Shown piece after piece: positions 43,786 to 55,568 of a stretch of DNA of 64,000 nt. Made by a program: the position numbers and the translations under genes. Numbering within the stretch: the first letter of the stretch is position 1; every line of letters begins with the position of its first letter. This stretch comes from Buddleja alternifolia (lineage: Eukaryota > Streptophyta > Magnoliopsida > Lamiales > Scrophulariaceae), in assembly GCA_019426215.1 (NCBI GenBank), contig CM033402.1, positions 19,473,104-19,537,103 on the forward strand. The letters run 5' to 3'. The notes beneath the pieces are model-generated. The model ran no database searches, was not told the origin of the DNA, and saw nothing but the letters and a program-made list of their open reading frames with translations.

Positions 43786-44786
43786 TATGTGTGTGCAGGG
43801 ACTAACCAGTTGAGCGCGGGGTGGGGGTGGGGGTTGCCACCGTCCCCCTCAAATTTTTTCATTTTCTAATTTTCAGGTGTAACGTTTTAAAAATTTGTAC
43901 TTTCCCCCCCCCCCCCCCCCCCCCCCAACTAAAAATAACAAAAAGCAAAATAAATTAATTTTTCTTACCCACAAACTAACTCAAACACACATAGTAGAAA
44001 TATTGACTCAGTTGAACATTACACTAGGCTATAATCAAAATTTTAAGTTAGAACTTTTGTTATAATTTTACAATTTCTCGTCACCCATGATTTGTTCAAA
44101 TCACATCAACCGTTTCTCGTCTCTTCTATATGATAAGTATCTTTTTATTTTTGCTATTTCTTTTTATAGTCGATTTCCACGAAATTGGATATTATTGATT
44201 GAATGTAACGATGATTGCCATTTTAATTTAAATTTGTTAAAATTAATATTAATCAAATCATAATTCTTTGGCTTTTTATGTTTTGCTTTATTTAAAATTA
44301 GGACCATTTTCTATTTTAGTTTTAAAACTATATATATTTGATTAGTTATAAAAAAAATGTATCAAATATTATATCTACGTGGTTCGGCAATTGCCAACAT
44401 CCACGGGAGAGGATAAGAGAATTTAACTACTAACAAAAGAAGTACAGAGTATGTCAAAAGTTTTTACCAAACCTAATCCTCAATTTTTTCCACATATATA
44501 TAGCGTACCGTACTGCAGGGGCCTAGCCTCCCGCACCCCCCACGCAATCCTTCGCCCACCAAGCAAATGAAGCGCGTGTATATCACAACAATCTCGTCCT
44601 CTCCCCCCTTTAGTAGAATTCCAAACTCCGTCCCTGTATGTGTGTATTTATCTACTGTGAATACATTTAAAGAATGAAGATTCTATAATATTCTTTCTGC
44701 ACATTTAATCTCCCTTATTGTTTGGCATGATTTAGAGAAGTGTTTGGTAAGAGAGAATGAAGATTCTAAGAAATTATTTTGCTTTT
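43786..44786. other. Intergenic sequence with a long C run, no gene seen
   Basis: A run of about 22 C lies at 43905-43926, after a G-rich patch (43815-43835). The remainder is AT-rich without an ORF that can be recognised. Confidence 0.5.
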
Positions 44787-44791
44787 CTAAT

Positions 44792-47006
44792 TGTTAGAGT
44801 AGATACCCGGTGCGCCAATTATTTGGGCATCATTTCTGTGTAATAAACTCTATGAGACAATCTTGTGTAATAAATAAAGTCAATTTTATTATGGCATTCT
44901 TTGTTCTTTAATTGTTATTATATACTTAGAACGAAGTCCCTTGAATCACACATGACTATGGAACATCATTGGACATCAGGAATATCGATGATGGAATATG
45001 TCTCTAAGGTCATGATTCTTAAAAGGTTCCAAATTGTTAAAGGGTCTGTCAAGATGAGGGATATTGACAAAGACCCGAAAGACTTGCTTGTGCACATATG
45101 TTCTTGAAGAACGTACCTCGTTCCATAGGCATAGATGTGCACGAGGGTTCTCATCTGAGATGATGAGTGAACTGAACAACCTCGCCGGAAATTCCTAAAA
45201 TGGTTATCCTAATCGAATATGGAATTTCCTATAATCACGCAGGCATAAGAGTAATCCTTATGGATCTGAGGTTCCATTGGTTACTTTAAGCATAGTCGAT
45301 TATACTTTGACTTATCTCATGATTCCTTCGAGTGTCATCATATGGGATATCTTGGGTATAGTAAGATTATGTGTCGAGGTAACATGACAAACCAAGATGG
45401 GATCTATCACTGATTTAGCAGATCAGACATTTCCTATGTTTTACTTTATGAATCGATTCATGGAATCTTTGGCCAAAGTATGGCAATCCAAAGAGGCAGA
45501 GTGTTTTCTCGTTTGGATTGCAAGAATCAATATTTCTGTAAGAGTTTCGACTAAGCCATTACTCGAGATACTAATCTAGGAAATTTGATGGAGGGGTCTT
45601 ACTTATGCGAGGATCGTGGTTATGATAGTTTAAGTATCTTGATATCATTTGTGTCTAGGTCTTTGGGCCCCGTTGCTATACAGTAACTTCGATTTGTAGA
45701 TGTCATTATATTATGGGAAATAATTAATGGTCGGATTAAATCAATGATTATTTAATCTAGTACATTCTAAATATAGAAAGGTACAGTGGCACTTTTGGAA
45801 AATGTACGTACTGTTAGAACATAAACGAGTCTAAGGGGTCACACACTTACTCCTAAGGTTCCTGCTTATAAGATATCATTAATCAACGTTGGAAGTTAAG
45901 GTGAAATTAGGAAAGTCTAGGACTTACCTGAAATGGAATATTAATTAATTGGTGGAAAACTACTTAATCAAGGTAGATTAATTAATTAATGGACCTAGTA
46001 GAGTCCAAGAGTTTTATTTAATTAGTAGAGAAAATTGAAATTAAATAAGATTAAAGAAATAATTGGGTAATAATAATTAAGGTTGGACTTTAATTATTAC
46101 ATAATATTTAATTAAATGGTTGGACCATTTAATTAAATAAGGAGTCAAAAATTAAACCAAGTAAGATAAAAATTTTGAACTCCAACAAAAGAGAGGGGCG
46201 AGGTGGCGGACGAAAGAGAGACGAAAGATTTAATTCCTCTCCAAGTCTTGATAAAGTTGGAATCAAGAAAATATTTAGGAGAGAGAAAAAAAGGAATAAG
46301 TTAGCTTGGAAGCTAAGTTCCTTATTTTTAGAAAACTCGTTAATAGAGTTTACTTAGGATTAGATGAAAGTCAAATCTTGAAAATTTGATTTCATCTTGA
46401 CTTTCAAGTAAACTAAACCTAGGAGTCTCTCTATAAATATGTGTGTTAAGAAAAACACACACACACTTTATTTTTAGTGATTTCGTCCACCAACAAGAAG
46501 AAAGAGAGAAAAATTTGCCTTGTAATTTTCTCCAAGAACTCGCGCCTTACCCTTAATTTCTTGACAAGGTTTTGTTCATGTGTTGAGATTAACCTTTTAC
46601 CATATATTTCTACCTTCATATATAAGCTTAGATTGAATCTATAATAAATATATAGGCTAGCACCATATATATATATATATATATATTGGGAACTATACGG
46701 AGCTGTGGATACATCTTAAAAGCGAGACGATTGGATCGTTTGAAGATACAAGGAACAAAAACGGAGCTCGAAAATTGAAGAGGGGCCGACGGTTTATTCA
46801 AGGTTTCGAGTCAAGGGAATTTTTGTTCGGGTTGATAGATCAGAAACTTGTACGAGGGAAATAGCGCGAAAGGTATTTCGTGTTTTAAGGTTTTTCTCGT
46901 TTTATATTAGCTCGATTAAACCGGCTAATGTAATCCTGTTTCGGGATAGTTGTAAATTTTTAAATTCCATTATGTTAACCTACCTCGGGGATTACCCAAC
47001 CCAAAA
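44792..47006 (+). repeat. 5' LTR of copia family B
   Basis: It runs from tgttagagtagatacccgg to ggattacccaacccaaaa (2215 bp). The end is fixed by comparison with the 3' LTR, which diverges after the same aaaa. It contains a TA run near 46668-46685 and no gene; small ORFs such as 46175-46357 are chance. Confidence 0.9.
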
Positions 47007-47007
47007 G

Positions 47008-47023
47008 TGGTATCATAGTCTGG
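47008..47023 (+). other. Primer-binding site, initiator-Met type
   Basis: tggtatcatagtctgg directly follows the LTR by one base. The canonical plant site is TGGTATCAGAGC, so two or three bases have changed. Confidence 0.8.
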
Positions 47024-48623
47024 TTAGTTTAATCGAATTAATTTATGTGATTTATTATGCTTTATTTATTTTTCGTATGAATAAATTGGAAGCATGTTTA
47101 AATCAAGATGCCTTGAGTTATTATGAATTGAATTTAGTTTGGGATTAAATTGTATAAAAATTTGGAATTTTTATGATGAATTTGGTTTTGTGAAAACTAT
47201 GTTTTTGGGTGATTTCGTGGAGAATTTTTGGATTTGAAAAAATCGAAAGGTTTGAAAGTGGAGTAACAACCCAGCCCGAGGTGGGTTTTCAAGACCCGAA
47301 AATTACTGTCCAGCCCAAATCGCTGGACGGATTGAGCCAAAACAGCGCGTGCCTGCGGTTGTCTGTTATGCTGGTCGGGCCACCCAAGGCCGACCCATTT
47401 TTCGGCATAACTAAAATTTTAATATTTCTGAAAATTAGATTTTTGGAAATTAAAATTATTTTTGGAAATTATTATTTTCCTTGGAAAATAATTTTTGTGA
47501 AAAATCCAAATTATCTCAAATAAATTGCCATTTATTTTGAACAACAGGTAGGTAAATTTTGAATATGGCATATTAGGTGGCTTGGCATGATTGTATGTGA
47601 TAGGATGAACCATGAGCCTAGTCTAGTCTTTGGTTTTCGATATATGTAATTTCTATAGGTTGTAAAAATAGCCGGTTTGGCTTTTTATTTTTTTTATTTT
47701 TTTGTCTTTAGATTAGTAGTTTGTATTTAGATATAGTCTATGTTATCATGAAGACGAAGAAAGAAGACGAAAGCCAATTGAAGACTTGTATGCAGTGGCG
47801 ACCCATTGTAATAGTTAGGCTATTCTTATTTTCGAGAAGTTCAGCCCACTTTGGCTCAGTGGATTGATTAGGTTATGGCTCGAGGTAGTTCGTCCTAATT
47901 TCTCGCTTTGTGGATAGTTTATTTTTCTGTCTATATATATGTGATGTGTTTGGAATGCATGCATACGATAGAAAACTAAAGAAGATAAATTTAATCTGGT
48001 GAAACCAATATTTTATGCAATGCCCTCCCGAGAAAATATTAGGCCTATATGAAATTGAAACTGGATTTCTATTCCATGCCTTCCATCATAAGTAGCAACA
48101 TGTGAAATGCCGTTGAGGCTAAGTGAATCACTTATATAATTGGGGATTAACTTAGTCAAGATAGGCTATGATTGTCACTAAGCATAGAGATGCTCTGTGG
48201 GATCTAATCACTCATTGTACACTCATACAATTGGGGCAATCAACTAAGAGGATTGACCATGGAATATTTGATGGGTTTGGCCTAACGTTGAGGTAGCATA
48301 TGGGACACCCATATAATTGGGCCATATGTGAAAGACGTGGTAAAAAGATCTTGAGAACCATCCAACGAGGTGGAAGGCCGGGCGAGGCTATTATCTAAAT
48401 GGATCAATCACACTCGTATAATTGGGGTGACTTAATTGATTTAGATAGATCTCAAGCCCACTAAGGGAAATTAATTTTTCCTCGACTTCTATCCAGAGGG
48501 TGGTGGAATTTTGAAAAATAGTGGGAGCCTTGTATAATTAAAGACCAAAATGTATAAGGACTTTAATTAGTATAAATGCTAATACATCTGCCTCGCTGAA
48601 AACTTTGTAGATCATTAAGTAAA
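47024..48623 (+). repeat. Untranslated leader of copia family B
   Basis: 1.6 kb without a meaningful ORF. It has the same order of blocks as the leader at 14416-16197: AT-rich gaaaattagatttttgg text, a GC-rich patch near 47270-47400, then repeated atataattggg phrases (48140, 48230, 48310, 48420), and a gtgggag block just before gag. Confidence 0.75.
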
Positions 48624-49430
48624 ATGGCTAAGAATCCACTATATGCAATTCTTGAAACTAAGAATTTAAACGGGCCTAATTATACCGACTGGCTGAGAAA
48701 CCTCAAAATTGTCCTTCAATCTGATAAGAGAGAGTATATCCTGCAGGCTGAACAACCGGGAATAACTCTGAGGGCAATGATGAAGATAGGGAGTATGCTA
48801 AGCTATGAACTGATAACAATATCCAGGTACGATGTCTCATTATGACTTCAATGTCTAACGAATTACAAAAGTAACATGAAAAGATGATACTTGCAAAGGA
48901 TATTGTCAATCACCTAGAAAAGTTGTACGAAACTAGGACTAGGAAGGAGAGATATGCTATGTCCAAAGAGTTGTTTGGAGCAAAGATGACCGAGGGGTTG
49001 GCCGTTGGGGATCACGTCCTTAAGATGATCCGTCTGATCAATAAGTTATGTGACTTGGACGTGGAACTTAATGGAGACCTATGTGTCGATCTAGTGCTAC
49101 AATGTCGTCTGAGGTCCTATGACCAATTTGTCATCAATAATCAACATGAACAACTTAAATGCCTCACTCAATGAGTTGTGGAACATGTTGATAGTTGTTG
49201 AAACCACCATCAAGAAAGAAAATTCAATGCTACTTTGTGAGTTCTTCATCTAAATCCAAGAAAGGAAAGAAGAAGAATAACAAGACCAAAGAGCTTAAAG
49301 GCACTGGTGGTGGGAAGAAGACAAAGAAAGGTAAGAAAGCCAAGTCGGATGATTGATTCAACTGTGGGAAGCCTGGGCACTGGAAGAAGGACTGCAAGGA
49401 GCCACCAAAGGCTCAAGGTATGTTCTTTGT
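48624..49430 (+). pseudogene. Copia family B gag
   Basis: ATG 48624 opens MAKNPLYAILETKNLNGPNYTDW, the family's gag start. The frame breaks near 48760. The core continues at 48884-49174 (NHLEKLYETRTRKERYAMSK, ELFGAKMTEGLAVGDHVLKM). A zinc knuckle FNCGKPGHWKKDCKEP lies at 49357-49404, where the first Cys-containing codon pair is preceded by a TGA (49354-49356). Several frameshifts and stops are present. Confidence 0.88.
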
Positions 49431-49439
49431 TGAAATTAA

Positions 49440-50496
49440 CATTAGTGTTAACACTGCTTCTTGGATACTTGACACTGGGTGCAGTATTCACCTTTGCAAT
49501 GATTTGCAGGGAATGGTAAGAAGCAAGGCGCTAAGTAAAGAATAGATGACCTTAAGGATGGGAAATGGAGCAATGGTTGTTGCCAGGGCCATAGGGGCCA
49601 TCCACTTAGCATCAGGGAGTAAGATTTTGATTTTAAATTCCGTCTATTTTGTACCAGAGATAATAAGAAATATCATATCCAAACCGGTTTTGGATGGAGA
49701 AGGATATCATTTTGAGATTCATAATAATAGTTGCTCTTTGTTTTATGAATCTAATCTTATTGTAGAGTCAAAATTTCAAGATGGTCTTTATACAATTTTC
49801 CCAACTTATCCTACTCTCAATATTTAACAAAGTAACAAACAAAAATTAGCTAATTCCATAAGTACATCAGCGTGGCACGCTAGGCTAGGTCATATCTCTA
49901 AAGAAAGAATTCGCATATTGGCAAATCAACTTGGTCTTGGAGATCTAGAAGAGATGCCAACTTGTGAATCATGTCTTAAGGGAAAGATGGCCAAGACGCC
50001 ATTCACTGGATCAATGGCTCATGCAAGTGAAGTTTTGGACTTGGTCCATACTGATGTATGCGGACCACTTAGCATAAATTCTAGAGGTGGTTTTAGCTAC
50101 TTCATAACACTTACTGACAACTTCTCGCAGTATGGTATGTGTACCTTATGAGGTACAAGTCTGAATCCTTCGAAAAATTCAAAGAGTTTACACATGAAGT
50201 AGACAAACAAACTGTCAAAAGTATTAAGACTCTTTGATCGGATCTTGGAGGTGAATACTTATCCAATGAGTTTCTGGATTATCTAAGAGAGAATGGGATT
50301 CTCTCGCAGTGGACTCCACCTGCCACGCCTCAATTAAACAGGGTAGCTGAGCGAAGGATTCGAATTTTGTTAGACATGGTTCGAACCATGATGAGTCAAA
50401 CTGGACTTCCTTCTTCAATGTGGGGCTATGTTTTGACAACTGTAACCTATCTGTTGAATAGGGCGCCATCTAAGAGTGTGCCTAAGGTTCTATATG

Positions 50497-50499
<3 letters not shown>
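49440..50499 (+). pseudogene. Copia family B protease and truncated integrase
   Basis: The protease active site ASWILDTGCSIHLCND is at 49455-49502. The integrase zinc-binding region (STSAWHARLGHISKERIR, then TCESCLKGK) lies at 49858-49990. Catalytic residues are readable in HTDVCGP (50046-50066), SDLGGEYLSN (50236-50265) and the NRVAERR segment near 50340-50360. The protein ends abruptly in NRAPSKSVPKVLYE (50456-50497), where it enters the GA run. Frame breaks include the stop after SQYGMCTL. Confidence 0.88.

Positions 50500-50538
<39 letters not shown>
50500..50538. repeat. GA microsatellite at the deletion junction
   Basis: About 19 GA units join integrase coding sequence to the inside of the 3' LTR. 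The matching position in the 5' LTR (about 46189-46228) is only an irregular purine patch with gagagg and gagagacg. Confidence 0.95.
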
Positions 50539-50541
<3 letters not shown>

Positions 50542-51165
50542 TAATTCCTCTCCAAGTCTTGATCAAGTTGGAATCAAGGAAATATTTAGGAGAGAAAAAA
50601 AAGGAATAAGTTAGCTTGGAAGCTAAGTTCCTTATTTTTAGTGAAAATTTCGTCCACCACCAAGAAGAAAAGAGAGAAAATATTGTCTTCTAATTTTCTC
50701 CAAGAACTCGCCCCTTACCCTTAATTTCTTGACAAGGTTTTGCTCAAGTAATGAGATTAACCTTTCACCATATATTCCTATCTTCATATATACGCTTAGA
50801 TTGGATCTAAAATAAATACATAGGCTAGTACCACATATATATTTATTGGGAACTATACAGAGGTGTGGATACATCTTAGAGGCGAGACGATTGGATCGCT
50901 TGAAAATACAAGGAGCAAAAACGGAGCTTAGAAATTGAAGAGGGAGCGACAATTTCTTCAAGGTTTTGAGTCAAGGGAATTTTTGTTTAGGTTGATAGAT
51001 CAGAAACTTGTACGAGGGAAATAGTGCGAAAAGTATTTCGTGTTATAAGATTTTTCTCGTTTTATATTAGATCGATTAAACTGGCCAATGTAATTCTGTT
51101 TCAGGTAGTTGTAAATTTTTAAATTCCGCTATGCTAACCTACCCCGAGGATTACCCAACCCAAAA
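50539..51165 (+). repeat. 3' LTR of copia family B, 5' part missing
   Basis: It matches the 5' LTR from about 46229 to its end, starting tttaattcctctccaagtc. A second deletion of about 145 bp relative to the 5' LTR joins the first and second ttatttttag words of the 5' copy (about 46323 and 46468), leaving a single copy at about 50632. It is followed by target duplication ctaat. Confidence 0.9.
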
Positions 51166-51170
51166 CTAAT

Positions 51171-52158
51171 CTCATTTATTGGTCGATGTGATTAAAGAGG
51201 AGAAATATTGAAAAAGTGCATGCGAAGCTAAAGCAAAACATTTGTCTCTAAAGGAGAAAATCTCTCCATCTCTACACTTCCCCTCACTGAAATCGTGCCT
51301 TTAGCTCAATTTAGGGTTTTCGCAGTTGTTTTGACAGTGACTCCTCCCCTTCCTCCTACACTTAGTTCGATTTTCTGTCATCTCACCTCTATCATCCACC
51401 ATTCTTCTTCAAAATGGATTTATTCTCCTTCAAACTATGCCAAAAACATCTTAATCTTTAATAATAAAAAAACATTGATGGGTTTGTGCAGACTGGTTCA
51501 TACAAAGGATTGAGAGAAGTCAAATAAGCCAAGGGAGAAGGCAAAAAGGGGTCCTCGAGACGGTCAATGCGTGTTTGATCGAGTCAATGAATGTTTGACC
51601 ACGAGATTAGCAGTTTACAAGCATAGGATTGTATTTCCTATGTGTATTAGCTTGGATTTGGTAATTGACTTCTATTCGGACGGTTTTGTTCTAGGTGTCT
51701 AGATTGTGTTTCCTATTTAGATTAGGTTTTGGTTTTCCTTATGTATCAAGTCTCTTACTCTATAATATCGGCTTGTACATTTTAACTAATGATTGACTCA
51801 CAAATAAAGATGTAGATCTAGTGTTGGCCCGTGGATATAGGCAATTTGGCCGAACCACATTAAAATCCCTTATGTCATCTTTTGCCCTTCTTTAATGCTT
51901 GGTGATGTCAAGTAGTTTGCAATTCATCTTGGGATGCCCACGTTCCTAACACATACCACCACCACCACAAAAGCTACGAAGCCACCACCAGTGATGGGTA
52001 GCTGCCGACATCTCATACTCCTTTCTCAACTCAGTGAAAGCCTAGACACCAGAGCTTGTCGCAAGGTGTAAGGGCAATCCTCAAAATTGTCACCACTCAA
52101 TCACCTCCCTCAAGCACTTCAAAATTGAGGAACTTCTATGGAAGTTTGATTATGTGGA
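51171..52158. other. Intergenic and possible old LTR remnant, no gene seen
   Basis: The patch about 51600-51910 has the look of an old copia LTR (tttccttatgtatcaagtc, aataaagatg, ccgtggatataggcaatttgg), but no second copy or ends could be defined. The 72-codon frame at 51295-51513 has no recognised similarity. Confidence 0.4.
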
Positions 52159-52514
52159 GCTATTGGGAAAAACAGATATAACAAAAAATAAACAAAGCAG
52201 AATTTAAATTCCCAAGTGGTCATCTCGATTTTACATATTCAAACCATAAATCATAATTTCGCGCATCTTGTAGCGAAGTGATGGGAGAAATCCCCGTTTC
52301 ACAGTGATTGCATGCGTATTTGATTTTTCTAATCCGAGTAGAAAAACTGTCACTGCCTTTAAATCACAATGCCAGAGTTTGCTGACAGAAAAAACTCTTA
52401 TTTTCTTCCTTTGTGTTTGAACTACTATGAGAGGGAGAGAGGAAGATGAATATTTTGCTTTTAGAGGCTAGGCTTGTGTGATTATGAGAGTCTTGACTTA
52501 GGTTAAACTAGTAA

Positions 52515-52554
<40 letters not shown>

Positions 52555-53040
52555 TTAAATAATTAACCAAGACCCCAATTTGGGTCTAACACCCTTATTT
52601 TAAATTTTGATTTTCTCAATTAATTATTTATCCAATAAATAATAAATTGATTAATTAATTTGATAATTTATTTCTCTAAGAAGTTAATTAATTAATTAAA
52701 CTTACCAATGAATTAATTATCTCATCCAATGAATAATTAATTTATTTCTCAGATAATTTATCCAATAAATTATTGATATCAAATACCCAAAATGTCCCCT
52801 CAAGTTTATCCCTAGTTTTCCTTTGCAAATCCTTTAATCGCAACTCTTTAGGTTTGTCTCAATTGGCAATGGGAGTAAACCAAAGGATGTGGATAATAAA
52901 TACCTAGCCAGTCGCGTGACTCACATCGTAGTACAAAAAAGAACGAATGATTGGATCATTCCAAATCTTTCCAATTGTGAATATCGTATGAGTATAATTA
53001 TTTTGTTCAAGCGTCCCAGTCAAGTGCAAGTCATAAATTT
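52159..53040 (-). repeat. Degenerate copia LTR fragment, minus strand
   Basis: The blocks ctattgggaaaaacag (52158), caattggcaatggg (52860), ccaaaggatgtggat and atcgtatgagtataa (52985) follow the order of tgttgggaatcgtac, caattggcaatgag, ccaaaggatacggat and taccgtatgcgtataa in the LTR at 1006-2668. It is the same family in the same orientation, much decayed. Confidence 0.55.
52512..52558. repeat. TA microsatellite forming a perfect palindrome
   Basis: A TA run (52519-52551) is flanked by aagtga on one side and tcactt on the other, so the whole 45-bp block is self-complementary. Confidence 0.9.
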
Positions 53041-53495
53041 GTCGGAAAAAGAGCATTTTTGGTACATTAATAAGCATGGCCTGCACTTTTTTTGGTACAC
53101 TAATATGGGGGGTAGCAATTTGGGTACACTATTGGTCAAAAAATTGGGTACACTAACATCTTTAATAAATTTAAAAAAAATGAACAAATCAAAAAAAAAA
53201 ATTCAAAGGTCCAGATTTGAATAATCCAAGGTCCAGATTTATTTATTTAAAAAATCAAAAACTAAAATAACAATTCACTTTCGGTGTCGGCAACCCCATG
53301 ACTCCATCCTGAACATGTTACCAACAGCTGCTCGTGGCCCTCCACCGCCGCTCACCCATTGTTCAGCCACACCCCACCAAGTTCAGGAAGGCGAGAAAAC
53401 TTTGTTGTGTGGAGGGATAATGGTTTGCGATTGGGATGGTCTATGACAGTGGGGAGGGGCGGTCGTGGTTAGGTGGATGACGGTGAGATGTGTTG
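53041..53495. other. Unassigned sequence, no gene seen
   Basis: Contains direct repeats of ttgggtacactaa-type text (53050-53150) and aaggtccagattt (53207, 53229). No ORF is recognised. Confidence 0.4.
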
Positions 53496-54440
53496 GGATC
53501 TCGGTACAAACCCTCGTGGAAGCCAGCGCAACGGAAGGTATAAATTTAAAAATAAAGCGACATCCCCGAAATTAGGGCTAGCTAGACATGTCACCATTGG
53601 ATTCAAAAACATCCACATGAAATTATGGAAATTTTAGCTTCACGTGTGCTCCCACTGCTTTTCAATTTCCATCACCCCACTGACAGAAAGACGAGAAATG
53701 CAACCATTTCCAGTGGGCTCGAGCGTCAAATGTCCAGACCTCATTCCACGACTCATGAGACAATGGGTGGTAACATTGAACAGCCACGACGGCCCCATCC
53801 ACATCCAGCTGATTCTCGAGATGTTTGCCTCACATTTCATGTACGTCCCAAGGACACAATGCAACCGTACACTAGTCTGTGTTTAAGTCTGACCCTTCAA
53901 ATTCTCACGCAATAACAGTAGCCAGGTGATCCTAAGACTCATGTACGACTCCTTAGCGAAACTGAGACCTGTGTGCAATTCTAGTATGACCGTCTGTCAT
54001 AGTAGAAGGTCTAGTTGTGAGATTAGTACACTTAACTTGCCACCATTCCACGACTCGTGAGGCAATGATGAAAAGCCATGCTATTCCCTCTCACATCTAA
54101 TGATGGAAGGCACTGGTCCTAATCAAGGGGCTTCCGGGCCCCTGATTTATCCATTTAGGGACTTAATATGGATATGGGGTTTTTTACATACAAGGTCTCA
54201 CCATTTTCAGTTATTTATCTTTCTTAGGTGATCATGCTACATAGCATACCATATATAAGATACTAACAATAAATAATAACAAGCATGATATACATAAAGC
54301 AATAAATGTGATCCTAGTCAAGCCAATCCTAAAACACCCCAAGCCATCAAGGTGTCGACCAATCTAATCTAAGGACGCGGACCCTACACTAAGGTCTTCA
54401 CAGCTTCTCAAGCTTGAACGTCTCCATCATCGTCTTCTTT
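53496..54440 (-). repeat. Copia family A leader fused to an LTR end, minus strand
   Basis: Minus-strand text from 54440 to about 53640 matches the leader at 15300-16170 block by block (gaagctgtgaagacctta, gaggcaaa-atctcgaga, gtgggagcacacgtg). Text from about 53620 to 53496 matches the end of the family A LTR (catgtctagctagccctaat, then cgagatcccaaca). Gag, pol and most of an LTR that should lie between are missing. The ORF at 53625-53915 is a shadow of this repeat. Confidence 0.75.
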
Positions 54441-54809
54441 ACTGACACGAACACTTTTGCAGAGCTTGCTGGGGTTTGTAAGGGTTTGGAATTGTGCTAT
54501 GCGCTTGGTTATAAGAAAGTTTGGCTAGAGGTGGATGCCCAAGTGGTTGTTTCGTTGCTTAGTAGAGAATCACTGGGATGTTAGCAACACCAAAATTTGC
54601 TACAAAGAATTCGAATTTTAAAAGCACATCTGCATGTGTTTGTGTCGCATATATATAGAGAAGGCAATGGGGTTGCAGACATGCTTGCAAACAAAGCTTG
54701 TGATGATCGAAAATCTCTCGTGTTCAGTGGACTGGATGTACCAAAAACAATCAGATCAGCTTGCAAATTGGACATATGCTTTCCAAACTTTCGATTTAGA
54801 TGGAGTTGA
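54441..54809 (+). pseudogene. RNase H domain fragment of a LINE-type element
   Basis: The frame from 54441 reads TDTNTFAELAGVCKGLELCY, ALGYKKVWLEVDAQVVVSLL, then a TAG at 54582-54584 (a likely Trp position), then QHQNLLQRIRILKAHLHVFV, SHIYREGNGVADMLANKACD. This is the plant RVT_3-type RNase H seen at the C-terminus of L1-like non-LTR polyproteins and in related host-like proteins. The upstream reverse transcriptase is absent, so this is a 5'-truncated copy, as LINEs usually are. Confidence 0.8.
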
Positions 54810-55568
54810 GGTGTTGTTCATGCATAGGTTTTTTTTTTAATTTTTTTATAGTGTTTATTCTCGTTGGTTACTTGTATTTCCTCTTGTGTTTAACCCTACT
54901 GCAAATTTACAGAATTCATTCGAAACAGGTTTGGTGAGGGTTGGCAAAAATTGGTGCTAAGTTTGATAAAGGTTGATCGTGGGAGATGCATTCATGCATA
55001 TTTTTTCCTAACCAATTGTTTAGTTTGTTTTCTGGTGCAGGCTATCTTTCAATGCTATGGGAAGGACCTGTCCTTGGAGGACCTGTCCTTGTCAAGTTTT
55101 GTTGGTTGTTATTTGATTTATTTAAGTATGTTTGAGGCTAGGTCCTTGGCGTCATAATCTATGCTGAGTTGTTATTAGTTGATTCGCTTTTTATAAAGCT
55201 CGCCGGTTAGACTATCTGATTTGGATTTCCACGTAATGAGCATAATGACCTTCGTCTTTCTGAACCTACCTCACCCGAGTGATGGCCCAAGGGGGTGTTC
55301 GACACCTGACTCTCCAAACCAACTGGTTAGAGATGATCGACAATAACTCGCTAAATGGGTTGTGTAGTCGATTTATTGTTGACATTGCACAGGTTATAGG
55401 GCTTAACTCGTGGGATAAAATAACGATAGTTTTTTTCCGGGGGTTAGTAGTTTGTTTGGCAGGCCGTGTTGTTGATTTCTCGAGGCAAGGTAGTACCTTG
55501 ATCCATTTGGTTGTAAGTTCTTTTGAGTTTTAATGCAAGTTGGTTGTTTCTTAAATAAATAAAAAAGG
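54810..55568 (+). other. Probable LINE 3' untranslated region
   Basis: No coding similarity. The stretch ends in cttaaataaataaaaaa near 55566, an A-rich tail as expected for a LINE, and a tandem duplication of ggacctgtccttg lies at about 55067-55092. The assignment rests on position and tail only. Confidence 0.45.

Larger units (their letters stand above)
44792..51165 (+). mobile_element. Ty1/copia element (family B) with an internal deletion
   Basis: The 5' LTR starts at 44792 and the 3' LTR ends at 51165 with target duplications ctaat (44787-44791 and 51166-51170). Between them are a leader, gag, protease and most of integrase. RT, RNase H and the first half of the 3' LTR are absent. The truncated integrase passes through a GA microsatellite straight into the 3' LTR. 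Confidence 0.92.
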
